Shown one piece after another: positions 23,016-32,771 of a DNA stretch of 64,000 nt; positions within the stretch are counted from its first letter, which is position 1; every line of letters begins with the position of its first letter. The notes beneath the pieces are model-generated. The model did not search any database and had not been told where the DNA came from. It worked only from the letters and a program-made list of their open reading frames with translations. Made by a program: the position numbers and the translations under genes. The stretch comes from Chaenocephalus aceratus. Its lineage: Eukaryota > Chordata > Actinopteri > Perciformes > Channichthyidae. The stretch is taken from NCBI GenBank assembly GCA_023974075.1, contig CM043791.1:641001-705000 (forward strand). The letters run 5' to 3'.

Positions 23016-24005
23016 CGAGGGCCCCAGAGCCCGGAGCGTAGGCTTGAGGGATTTGTATCAGATTTCTCCACACAGGTTGTTGACGCCAAAAGGGGGACCC
23101 GAGACGCAGGAGGCTGACTGTCAACCCCAGGCTCTCCGGCCCCGACCGAGTGACCTCGAGGACATCCAGCAGTCGTCCCAGGAGGCATCATCAGCGGACC
23201 GGGGAAGGACCTCGAGGACATCCAGCAGTCGTCCCAGGAGGCATCATCATCGGAGCGGAGAAGGAGGATCGAGAGGACATCCATCCAGCAGTCGTCCCAG
23301 GAGGCATCATCATCGGACCGGAAAAGGAAGATCGGGAGGACATCTATTCAGCATCGACTCGGAAGCCGCCATCAGCAAGCCGGAGGAGAAGGAAGACATC
23401 TCTCTAGCAGGCAGCCCAGAAGCCGCCGTCAGCGGATCAGAGGGGACAAAGACATGGCAAGCCAGGACGGCACAGGGGACTCCACTCTCCGCTGAAACAG
23501 GAATGTGTGTTAAGTGCAACAAGACGGTGTATGGAGCCAGCCAGGCCTGCCAAGCTATGGGCAGCCTCTACCATGACAGCTGCTTCACCTGCAGCGCCTG
23601 TAGTCGAAGGCTGAGAGGGAAGGCGTTCTACTATGACGCAGGAAGGGTTTTCTGTGAAGAGGACTTTCTGTACTCTGGGTTCCAGCAGTCTGCAGACAAG
23701 TGTGTGGACATCTGATCATGGACATGCAGGCCTGCAGGCCCTGGGGAAGTCTTACCGCCCCGGTTGTTTCCGCTGCGTCATCTGCAACGAGAGTGGACGG
23801 AGTGCCCTTCACTGTAGACACTGAGAATAAAATCTACTGTCTGAAAGACTACCACAGGGTCCTGGCGCCTAAATCTGCTGCGTGTAACCAGCCCATCCTG
23901 CCCTCAGAGGGGTCTGATGAAACCATTCGAGTTATATCCATGGACAAAGACTATCATGTGGGGGTTGTTGTGTGCCGTGCATCCGCTCATTATGTGTCAG
24001 ACTAA
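23016..24005 (+). pseudogene. limd1: Captured LIMD1-family LIM-domain sequence
   Basis: The first ~160 codons are Ser/Arg/Glu-rich and built on a three-copy repeat (about 23157-23345). A LIM domain follows (23506-23702) with all zinc ligands: [29 protein letters not shown] and ADKC. It is most like LIMD1 of the Zyxin/Ajuba/LIMD1/WTIP group. LIM2 follows directly (GHLIMDM, CFRCVICNE, ENKIYCLKDYH), then the start of LIM3 (RVISMDKDYHV), where homology ends at about 23960. There are no introns, as in a cDNA. At least three frameshifts fall at about 23704, 23726 and 23795; the first puts TGA right after LIM1. LIMD1 is a scaffold in adhesion, Hippo and microRNA pathways. The sequence upstream of LIM1 does not resemble LIMD1, so the capture starts near LIM1. 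Confidence 0.85.
23157..23345 (+). repeat. Three-copy minisatellite in the LIM frame
   Basis: About 60-bp units containing GACATCCAGCAGTCGTCCCA and GGAGGCATCATCA, repeated three times with drift, directly upstream of the LIM domains. The repeat changes reading frame between copies. Confidence 0.85.
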
Positions 24006-24279
24006 TCCGTTCCACCATTGAGGGAAAAGCTGCTTCTCCCCCTCCTGACACTGTTGGCCTGTGTCTCGGAGGACGAGTATGGAGACTCAGCAGACAAGGA
24101 CGCAGCTTTTTGACATTTTTTGGTCTCCCTCTCATTCTGCCATAAGAAATTGCTATGAAGGGCTGTTTCTAAATGTTTAAAGGGCTCTAAATATAATGTT
24201 GAGAGATGAACACAGTGGAGAGGAGCGACAATAGTTATGGTTCAAGTGCCTTGTGTAAGTTGCACTCTTTTTTAAGAGT

Positions 24280-24293
24280 GCAAAAGAGGGAAT
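24280..24293 (+). promoter_or_regulatory. Polypurine tract
   Basis: GCAAAAGAGGGAAT lies directly before the TG of the 3' LTR, the required position for plus-strand priming. Confidence 0.75.
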
Positions 24294-25399
24294 TGTGGAA
24301 ATTGATGTGAGATATTGTACCAAAGAAGTGTGATACATGTAAAAGGGCAGAAAGTCTTGTTGCAATTTCCAGACATTAAAAGAGGTCTGTTGAGTTCCCT
24401 GGTAATTATCAAATAGTAGCAGTTAAGTGAATACTGTTCAAGCAATACCTGTGTTTGTGTTTTATAGTGATTTCTCTGTTTTTATCCTTTCATAAATGTG
24501 AGGACTAAAATGGCAAGAGACAAAGGACTGTAAAATAAGTTTTATTGCAGTGGGGGATGTCGAGGTATGCAACACAGGGTGAGTGGTTTGGGGAGAGGAA
24601 ATTCTGTTTGAGATCTCTGGCAGGCCAGGTTTTAAGGAAATCTATGTATCTTGAATAAGTATATGTGTGAGTTTATACATTCCTGTGTGTTAATAATTGA
24701 AGGAACAAAAGGTACATTTTTCCTCTCCAATATAGAGAGGTTTTTTATAGATTTCTGAAACAATGTTCCCTTTTTCTTAGAAATAGATGAGCACAATAGT
24801 TTTTTCTTTGACTTTTTACCTGTTTAACAAAAGAGTGTTTTAAGCTATTTGTGAAGAAGGAAGATGCAGAATTAAGGGTGATTTCTGTTTGGAGTGTAAA
24901 GATTATCCCTGATAATGTTTTCTGGGTTAAACCATCGATAGGTTTTGCAATGGGGAAGGACATCTCCCCTGATTTTATGAGGTGCCTCCTGCAGGCCTTC
25001 CCAACACCTGTGGCTTTCAAAGCTGCCAGGCGCTGATTTCCCTGTGAGATAGCGTTTTGGTATCTCCCCAATGAAACGCCACCCCTTCTTTTGTATTAGG
25101 GAAATGTTTTTCTGGTTGTTGGGTCTCTCTTCATGCGCTGACAAGACGACAGGATGTCCGCAGTGCGTGAATAAGGGCGGGAGTACTCCACACATTGCTT
25201 ATATGATTCTTTGAATTGTATAAGTAATGTATTATATTATATCGTATTGCATTATTACTACTTTGTTTAATTAAAACGGATTATTGTTTAACTGGTATCC
25301 TGGTGTCTTCTAATTCCTTCCCTGTTATGATTTCAAGCAGGACTCGTCAAAACAACATGCGGTGAGGAGTTGGGTTGTAAAAACCCTCACTTCGCAACA
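24294..25399 (+). repeat. 3' LTR
   Basis: 1106 bp, near identical to 16856-17957. The high identity dates the insertion as recent on the usual assumption that LTRs are identical at integration. Confidence 0.9.
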
Positions 25400-25403
25400 A
25401 TCT

Positions 25404-26120
25404 CTAAGTTGTAAATGCGCTGCTGCTCTCACTGATACTTGCATCTGTGTGTGCGTGTGCTGGTGGTGGGCGTTGCCGTGTATGCGTGTGTGTTAGCAAG
25501 TAGGCTTGTTTGAGACAAGCAAGACCTGCGCAGTTGCGATCAACGTCTTGCTAGTGCGTTGCATGATGGTTAGCCATTTTGTCCGACTTGCTCTGGAGGC
25601 TCGCCCACATGAGACTTTGAAATCTCGCGGGACAAAGACGCCCGCAGCCTTGAGAGCGAGGCGAGTTGGCGCAGTTGCTCTCCACGAGCTGCGGAAGCGA
25701 AATGCTTGATGGGAAACGGCTCGCTGGTATCTCGAGCTGAGCGCTCATTGGTGGTTTTTACCACGTGCTGCTGATGAAACTCTCCAATTGGCTGGCAAAA
25801 GTTTGTTGTTGTTTTGTGTCAGTTTTACGTCGCCACATCCATTCCCATTTTTCATCATTGTTCCACAATGTTTATCATCATGAAATTAATATCTATATAT
25901 TTTATACTATACTGCTTACCGTTTTCATACTTTATATATCTTAGCATATTCATACACACTGTTCATACTGCTCACAGGCTGTGACAAAGTGCAAGGTTAT
26001 ATCTTTAGATGTTTTGTTTTAGCCTATGTACTGTATGTCTTAATGCTCTTATTTGTGACGATGTGACTTCCATGAAACTAATATTTTATATCTTCCCAAC
26101 AGACGAGCTGACAGGAAGCC
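25404..26120. other. hAT interior, no gene
   Basis: This continues the sequence interrupted by the LTR element. It is CpG-richer at 25430-25760, possibly the 5' region of the hAT transposase on the minus strand, then AT-rich. No intact coding region. Confidence 0.4.
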
Positions 26121-26123
26121 TAA

Positions 26124-26763
26124 CCCCCTAAACGCACCAGGAGCGTCTGCGCCGCGTTACGGCTGCGCCGCGGCGGTCGTAAGGATCGCGGCCACTCTAG
26201 TCAATGGGTGCTATTCCACCACACGCGCCGCGTTACGGCTCAGACGTGTCCCAGAAGCGGCTCGGCGCAGCGCTTCTCTAAAATTAGGATGAATCCTATT
26301 TTTGCCGCGGAGCAGCCGTAAGGTAAGGTCGGACAGGCAGCCCCCCCCTCGCAGGAAGTGGAAAGGTGAGCATCCGGGCCAGGCCCATCCCGCGTATATA
26401 CTAATTTAGCAGACCCCCCTCCTTCATCACAACACCTCCACTACGATACGCACAATGGACGACGAGGTGTTCATAATGGAAGTGGAGAAACACACCATTG
26501 TATACGATGTAACCAATGCTTTTTACAAGGACAACATCAGAAAGGACAAGGCCTGATTTTTAGTCGCTGCAGTTTGTGGAGTGGAAGGTAACAACTACAT
26601 ATTAATGTTTTAAAGTTAATTAAGAACTGCGAGGCTGCACACACGACGCTCCGCTTCCGCAACGTTTTGAAACGCGCCTGGTGTGTTAGGTCGCAGGAGG
26701 AGGTCGCAGCGTGGCGCAGCCGCAACGTAACGCGGCGCAGACGCCCCTGGTGCGTTTAGGGGG
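26124..26763 (+). mobile_element. PIF/Harbinger MITE
   Basis: Ends CCCCCTAAACGCACCAG...CTGGTGCGTTTAGGGGG form long, nearly perfect inverted repeats rich in CGCCGCGTTACG. TAA flanks both sides (26121-26123 and 26764-26766), the TWA target typical of PIF/Harbinger. It lacks a transposase and retains the start of the second, MADF-type gene. A related half-element lies at 60235-60540. Confidence 0.88.
26455..26556 (+). pseudogene. MADF-domain gene remnant of the PIF/Harbinger element
   Basis: An ATG opens 33 codons beginning MDDEVFIMEVEKHTIVYDVT, followed by NAFYKDNIRKDKA and then TGA. This is the first part of a MADF/Myb-like DNA-binding domain, in which the next residue is normally tryptophan; TGG to TGA would explain the stop. 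In autonomous elements the partner protein helps the transposase bind the ends. Here only the beginning survives. Confidence 0.6.
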
Positions 26764-27887
26764 TAACACTCTAACAACCACAACATTGCAAAGGCGAGTA
26801 AATGTAAATTAAAAACGATTCACAATTTCTTAATTTCTTCTTCTGTCTTGCAGTGAGGTGAAGCTGACCTTGCACTTGGTGCCAGTAAGGATGCTCCTCA
26901 CGCAGGCTGAATGTTACTCCCTCCTTACTGACACAGAAGCCCTTGATTTGCAATGCTTCACTAATTGTCATTTCCCTGGCTCCGTAGGGACACTTTACCT
27001 CCAGCACAGCGGGAGACCCTTCCAGACCATCTGGAGATGCCCCCAACACTCCTGATTGGGAGAGCCACAAACCTGACTCATGGACCTGCATCTGGGTTGC
27101 AGTGGTGAATGCCCTGACGCCCTCACATTCATTCATAGTCCCCCACTGTACAGACAAAACACCACCAAGGGTCTGTTGTTGCCCTAGCACCCTGGCAATA
27201 AGGGAAGCAGTCACACGCTTTGACCTCAGGACAGCTCCAAAGTTGCTGGCAGTCAACCTTCCTTTCCTGAACAAATGCCAGTTTGGGTTGGTTCGCTGAC
27301 CAGTGGTAGCCACCTGAATTGCCCTCTGTTGCTCCTCAGACAATGCCATGCTTGCCACAATTGCCTCACGTCCCTGATGCCCAACAGATTTGAGAATTTC
27401 AGGAACAGTAAGTGTTTCCAAGCTGTAGTGTTCCTCTTCTGGCTCGGGGGAGAGAAGCCAAGACATTCCTGAGAACCTGCCCCCGAGTCTGTCCCTCAGC
27501 CAGTCGCGATCTTCGGAGGTGGGCTCTCTTGTCAGCGGGTTGAATGAGTTATTGGTTGGAGGAAATAGCTCCTCCACTGAATGCGTACGTTTAGCTGCCG
27601 TTGGCTTCTTCCACTGACAGGGGGTGTCACGTCAGTGCAGCTGAAAGTGTGGATGGCAAAGATGGCTAATGCAGCCGCATGACTGCATTTCCATTCTCCA
27701 CGTGGGCATTCACATTCTGTGGAGAGAATTCCCTCTTCTCCTGTAGATACCTGTGGTGGTGGGATTGTTTTATTATTTAAAATATATTTACATTTGTAAT
27801 GCCTTCCCAATTATCCCTTTAATTGTTTATAGCCTACTGTATGTTTATTTCATGGATATTTCTGTGTTTTCTGGTGTGTAATTTGTA

Positions 27888-28576
27888 ATCTTGGGGCCTC
27901 TTCTCTTTAACGTCTACATGCTACCACTGGCTCAGATAATGAAGAACAACAAAATAAGTTACCATAGCTATGCAGATGACACACACATGTGCGTAACCAT
28001 TTCACCAGGAGACTATGCTCCAATTCAAACACTGAGTAAGTGCATTGAACAAATCAATGACTGGATGTGTCAGAACTTTCTCCAATTAAACAAAGATAAA
28101 ACTGAGGTAATTTCAAAATACTGCTGCTGGTTTATAAAGCACTGAATGGTTTAGGCCCAAAATACATGTCTGACCTCCTGCTAAATGATGAACCATCCAG
28201 ATCTCTCAGGTCTTCAGGGACTGGTCAGCTTTCTGTCCCCAGAGTCAGAACTAAACATGGAGAAGCAGCGTTCAGTTATTATGCTCCAAACATCTGGAAC
28301 AAACTCCCAGAAACCTGCAGGTCCGCTGCAACTCGGACTACTTTTAAATCCAGGTTGAAGACTTTTCTTTTTGCCGCTGCTTTTAATTGAACTATTCACA
28401 TCTTAAACTGCACTGTAACTTTTATCCATGTATTTTTTCTTTTAATGTTTATTTTATTAGCTTTTCTTTTTAATGACTGATTTTAAATGCCATTTCTTAA
28501 TGTCTTTCATTTTTTGTAAAGCACTTTGAATTGCCATGTGTTGAAAAGTGCTATATAAATAAACTTGCCTTGCCTA
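27888..28576 (+). mobile_element. LINE fragment, internally deleted
   Basis: Reverse-transcriptase codons [19 protein letters not shown] and [13 protein letters not shown] (27894-28110) jump to the C-terminal block PSRSLRSSGTGQLSVPRVRT and WNKLPETCRSA (28190-28330). About 0.8 kb of normal sequence is missing. The 3' UTR ends with the typical GTGCTATATAAATAAACTTG tail. It is inserted in the SWIM-YqaJ intron. Confidence 0.88.
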
Positions 28577-28674
28577 ATAAAGATTTCATGTGACACATAA
28601 AATGGATTTGTTGATGGGAATTAATGTGAATAAATTAACTCTAGGTTAACGGTACTCTTGCTATAACTACTCAC
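28577..28674 (-). other. Intron remainder of the SWIM-YqaJ gene
   Basis: Intronic sequence between the LINE fragment and exon 1. Nothing else seen. Confidence 0.4.
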
Positions 28675-28889
28675 CGACACTCTATAAACCTTGTCCCTCA
28701 TGCTAGCCCTGACAACACCGGTAAGCACACCTTCATCTAGGCTGCCCGTGTCCTGACTTGTAGTGGTTCTCTCCTCTATCTCCAATCTTCTTGTCATCTT
28801 TGTAAAACGATATCAGACTGGTAATTGACACAGCCATGACTTCTAGTTAAATTCAGTGTGGCTCAAATGAAAAGCTTTGTTAAAATATG

Positions 28890-29110
28890 CAAGCACGCGG
28901 AAGTCAAAGTCAGCTTTATTGTAAACAAATTCTACATGTGTTGTACATCCAGAAATATCGTTTCCCACAGTGTGACATGTAGTCTATACATAAAACAAAA
29001 AGGGCCTAGATAAACGGGGTATACAGTTTAAAATGTTAATATATTTAAAGTGTTCAAAGTGCAGTTTCAGTGCAAGTCAGTTGAAACGATCTTAAGTTGG
29101 CGTGACGTTG
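28890..29110 (-). mobile_element. LINE-like 3' tail
   Basis: TCAAAGTCAGCTTTATTGT followed by TACATCCAGAAATA and CAAAGTGCAG is the usual 3' terminal sequence of fish L2-like elements in minus orientation. No coding part is present. Confidence 0.55.
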
Positions 29111-29182
29111 AAGTCGTGCGACCCTGCTGCTGTACTGGCTTGTAGTTCGTTTATAGCATAACGTTAGCATTTAGCTTTTGGC

Positions 29183-29596
29183 GACTAGATTTATGATTCA
29201 AAAATTATAAAAGTAGGAGAGACATGTGGAGATTATCCGGCTGAACAAAACGTGATCCTTCTCTTAAATGTGTGTCAACCACAGACCTTATTTCGAGCTA
29301 TTTTCCAAAATCCTATGGAGAAATTGCATTGCGTTTTTGACGAAGGAACCGGAAGAAGTTTACATCCGGGTTTTAGGACGCGTCACTGCGGTTCTCTATA
29401 GAGATGTGCAGCCAGTGACGCGTCCTAAAACCAGGAAGTAAGCTGCTGGTTCCCTCGACAAGGGTTTTGGAAAATAGCAGGAAATAAGGTCTGTGGAAAA
29501 CAAACCTGTTTGATAAATGCACGTTTTGTTCAGCCAGATAATCTCCACATGTCTACCCTACTTTTATAATTTTCGAATCATAAATCTAATCGATAG
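29183..29596. mobile_element. Foldback (hairpin) MITE
   Basis: Two arms of about 200 bp are reverse complements: AGATTTATGATTC / GAATCATAAATCT at the outer ends, AGATTATCCGGCTGAACAAAACG / its inverse, ACAGACCTTATTTC / its inverse, and GGTTTTAGGACGCGTCACTG / its inverse near the centre (about 29390). No coding content. The whole unit can fold into one long hairpin. Confidence 0.82.
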
Positions 29597-30236
29597 ATTA
29601 TAAAAGGGTTTTAGGACGCGTCACTGCACCACTAGAAGCCAACTCCATCGATCAAGCTGGCTGAAACTTTCTCTCCCTCTTCTTCTCATGATCCCTGTCA
29701 CTCTCCTTTAACTCCTCCGGTGACTTTCTTTTATTTGAAGATTGTTTTTTGCCCGGCGCTTGGCCGGTTACCGCTGGTATTAAAAACATTTTGGCGAAAT
29801 AGTGAAGGAGCGCGCTGCCGCTCACGGGAGCCTGCTAGCGCTGCACTCCGCAGCAAACAGCTGTTTGCTTTTCACCCAACAACAACAACCGACTCACGGA
29901 ACGCTGTGTTGTAGCGTTGATAAACGAAACAATTTAACTAAATTGCTAGTCAAAATACCAATACCACAGGACAATTTTTTTAAAGCAATATTTTTAGTGG
30001 CCCGAGCGGGCAAGTGGAAAGTACGTTATGCTGGCCCGGGGTGTCTAAATAGTGCTTCCGGGCCAGCGGGCCATTTAATATCGAGCCCTGCCGGTTACCG
30101 GGCGGCCCACATCGTCCGACCGGCCCACTTCAGTACCGGCCCATCGGGATTCGTCCCGAACGTCCCGATGGCCAGTCCGACCCTGGGAATAGGTAACTAG
30201 TAACGTTATTAGTTACCGCAAAAGGTAGTCCCACTG
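29597..30236. other. Right end region of the composite hAT
   Basis: A GC-rich, CpG-bearing stretch at 29800-30180, including GGCCCATCGGGATTCGTCCC and CCCGATGGCCAGTC. The latter recurs at 9115-9130 in the hAT-like MITE. It then passes into the GTAACTAGTAACGTTATTAG subterminal repeat. Possibly the promoter side of the element. Confidence 0.4.
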
Positions 30237-30244
30237 GTTGTGGT

Positions 30245-30967
30245 TGACATGATGATGACTGCAGGAGTTAAGGGGAGAGGCTGAGCATCACCATGAAATG
30301 TGCAATTTGACATAAAAATGAATAAAAGGGGAAAAATGTTCCATGTTTGTTAGGCTGTAAACTTTAACTGTTATGTAAGCCAACTAGACAGACAGTTTAT
30401 CTCTCTTCCTCCTGTACATTAGCAGATAAAAGCATAACATAGCCTACTTTAATGAATGTTAAATAAAGAATGCTGGAAATAACTGCATCTCCATAGCCTA
30501 TATGCTCTGCAGAGACTGCCTTCTTCATGTCGTGAATTGCAGCTGATGTTTTAATATGGCATTTGACTTATACAACATTCGCAAGTTGTACATTTGACTC
30601 ATACAATAACCCACCTTCGAGTGATGCTCTAGTTTCTTCATGTTTTGTTTTTTGCGCCGGACTGAAACTGTCTTTTCACCGACATCTCTTCACCTGCACT
30701 AGTGGCCGTATCAAAGCCGTGATTGGTCAGATGTCGATTCATTGCAACGGTGTCGGGTTACAGACGTGCTCCCCTTGTCACCTCTCACTCTCGCGGGGGG
30801 TGCGCGGAGAACTGAGTGGAGAACTGCGCACAGCAGCTGAGGCCCTCTGGACTGGGCCCCCTGCGCAAGGCGGGGCCCCATGCAGCCTGCGTGATTGGCC
30901 TGTAGGGAGGGGCGGCCCTTATGATCCACGTCACGTATTCAGTTTTGGCCATTTCTTACAGTTTGTC
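30245..30967. other. Non-coding, unrecognised
   Basis: AT-rich to 30640, then a GC-rich block (30680-30960) with GCGCGGAGAACTGAGTGG and GGGGCCCCATGCAGCCTGCG. No supported gene. Confidence 0.4.
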
Positions 30968-30972
30968 AAAAG

Positions 30973-31650
30973 GTCTTCTGATCAGGGCTCTATAAATAAA
31001 TATCTACGGCAGATATGTAATATGTAATGCAGCCGAACCGTGTATTACAATGCCGTTATGTGATGACTTTCAAAGAGGCACACTCGGAATAAAGTATTAT
31101 TTAATTAAAAAAAAAAAAAAATTACGATTTCATATCGCATAAACACCATATCCCGACATGCATTAGCATTAGCACGGCATAAAACAATCGATCAAAACCT
31201 CTGAAAAAAGAAAGGTGTCTCTCAGAATCGAAAGAGAAAAACCTATGGGAAAAACACAAAAGCATTGTACACAATTTAAACCAATAAATGTCGTAATTAA
31301 CAAGGATAAACTGATGTTTTTTAGTTGATGAGTAGGCTACTGCAGATATCACTGTTAAATCATTTGATCATTGGTTTTATTATGAAAACGTCGAGACCGG
31401 AAATACTGTTTTCAACCCGTAACTTTAGGCTCAGGCTGCCGCATACCTCAAATCATCTTCGTAATATCTATCAAACTATAGATCCTACATATCGACTGGA
31501 CGTGGATTCTAAAAGTACAATATACAATTCTCGCTAGAAATCTAATCAAAAAGCGTTTTAATGGCCAAACTATCCTACAATTTAGGATTTTACAGAGAGG
31601 GTTATTTGTGAATAAACGACCATCTGTAATGTTTGCATTCAACGGGAGCA
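30973..31650 (-). repeat. Diverged copy of the long-TIR element family
   Basis: 30973-31075 is the reverse complement of 4712-4812 (GGGCTCTATAAATA, GGCAGATATGTAATA, GAACCGTGTATTACAATGCC). 31450-31600 resembles its right TIR, with CTTCGTAATA and AAGCGTTTTAATGGCCAAAC. 31190-31345 matches 9566-9662 inverted. No coding frames. Confidence 0.7.
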
Positions 31651-32765
31651 CTAGAGGGCGAACACTTTAAAACGTAATTATATGACGTATTAAGCGCTTG
31701 AACAAACGACACATTTGGTCATAATAAGGGCCTGAACAATCGGCCCATTTGGTCGTATGAGTTGGAGGACTTGTTAAACTGGATAAACCAAGGTTACAAG
31801 GTTCTTGTATTTTGTTTGTTAATAATAATTTATAATTTATTTAGTTATTTTATAGTATATTTTAGTTTAATGGTCAACTTTTAAGAACAAAGCTCATTGG
31901 TTCACTAAAATCCGCCAAGTCCCGCCTCCTCACTCAGGTCAGTGAGGGCACGTTGAAGAAGTGTGTGTGAGGGAGCAGGGTCACGCTGGAAGAACGGAGA
32001 CACTTGTTGTGATCATTATATGCACAAAACAGCGTAAATTAAGAATTCTACCGGGACGGCGGTGGACCAATCTCTGGGGCTGTCGTTGGAGGTTGGAGCT
32101 GCCTTGGAAAGCGGGAGTTTTGATTATCATTTATTTTCCTCGGCTGGGTTTTTATGATACCCTTGGATAAGAAGATTCTGGATTATCTCCCTGACGAGGG
32201 GAATGGCGAGCTATCAATGATAACCTGAACACCTCATCTTTCCGCTACGTGGTAGGATTTTGAGAGGACCTTACAGGAACTGAACACAGAACTATTTTCT
32301 TTTGGGGGTTTATTTTAATTTTATTTGGGGTGCACCCAAGTGTTAAGCGCTTTAAAAACTATTGAAATTATTTAGAATAATGTTGTTTATTCCTGTGCCA
32401 ATATATATATGTTTTTCTTTATAAAATCCCAGTATTCACTCCATTCACTCAGGTGTTCGACTTCATTTATTACCCATCCTTTAAGAACCTGGAATTCTGG
32501 TCCAGTTTTCACACACCTGACTGGTTACACTTGTATTAGTCAAACACTAGTGGGTTTCTATGCTCAGGTGTATGCTGCTGACCCTTTGTGGCATAGAGGA
32601 AATGAAATCAGTCACGTAATAACAAGCCTTAAGGATGGAGAAAGAACAGAAGAATGTTATCGACAGAAAATGAAAAGCCTCTCCTTCACCTTTTTGGCTA
32701 TCATTGCTCAAATTTGCATTATAAAATTAGATAAATTAAGGAGAGCATTACAGTGGAAAAAAACG
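31651..32765. other. Non-coding interval before tmem231 3' end
   Basis: AT-rich sequence with a moderately GC-rich, transcript-like block at 31910-32300. It could be a retroelement leader or solo repeat, but no ends were identified. No supported gene. Confidence 0.35.
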
Positions 32766-32771
32766 TTTATT
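32766..32771 (-). terminator. tmem231 polyadenylation signal (candidate)
   Basis: AATAAA on the minus strand about 520 bases downstream of the tmem231 stop, the first clear signal in a plausible position. The intervening sequence (32772-33287) would be the 3' UTR. Confidence 0.55.

Larger units (their letters stand above)
16856..25399 (+). mobile_element. Young non-autonomous LTR element with captured LIM gene
   Basis: Two LTRs of about 1.1 kb begin TGTGGAAATTG and end CTTCGCAACA. They flank a 6.3-kb interior and are bounded by the 4-bp duplication ATCT (16852-16855 and 25400-25403). A tRNA-Trp-like primer-binding site follows the 5' LTR and a polypurine tract precedes the 3' LTR, so the element is structurally complete for reverse transcription. 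The interior has no long gag, pol or env frame, only one short reverse-transcriptase-like relic. Near the 3' end it holds an intron-less LIM-domain sequence of host origin. A 4-bp duplication and tRNA-Trp priming fit an endogenous-retrovirus-like or Gypsy-like parent; I cannot decide between them. Confidence 0.85.
26771..28797 (-). pseudogene. SWIM zinc-finger / YqaJ nuclease gene, broken
   Basis: Minus strand. Exon 1 is 28797-28675 (41 codons starting MTRRLEIEERTTT, ending DKVYRVS, donor GTGAGT). Exon 2 starts at 27750 after an ACCACCACAG acceptor in matching phase. It encodes a SWIM finger (CECPRGEWKCSHAAAL), then, after a frameshift at about 27625, a YqaJ exonuclease-like domain with TASNFGAVL, GASPDGL and LEVKCPYG. 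These last motifs supply the expected acidic/lysine catalytic core. The domain is cut off at 26767 by the PIF element. A LINE fragment sits in intron 1. Such SWIM-YqaJ genes are often carried by fish DNA transposons (ISL2EU-like), so I infer transposon cargo rather than a host gene. Confidence 0.75.
16505..30236. mobile_element. Composite 13.7-kb hAT element with perfect 8-bp TSD
   Basis: The left end CAGTGTTGGGCAAGTTACTTT and the right end, whose reverse complement begins CAGTGGGACTACCTTTT, both belong to the AGTAACTAG-rich hAT MITE type. They are flanked by identical GTTGTGGT octamers (16497-16504 and 30237-30244). Between them lie a BED-finger exon (minus strand), an LTR element of 8.5 kb, a PIF/Harbinger MITE, a SWIM/YqaJ gene pierced by a LINE fragment, and a foldback MITE. 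The coding part of its own transposase beyond the BED exon is gone. The pairing of ends rests on the perfect octamer and the subterminal GTAACTAGTAAC motifs; a chance octamer match is unlikely but possible. Confidence 0.7.

Noticed and set aside
22877..23284. Minus-strand 135-codon frame opposite the LIM sequence
   Set aside because: Antisense shadow of the three-copy repeat and LIM region.
30563..31027. 154-codon plus frame
   Set aside because: Runs from AT-rich to GC-rich repeat sequence and into a copy of the long-TIR family; no domain or splice support.
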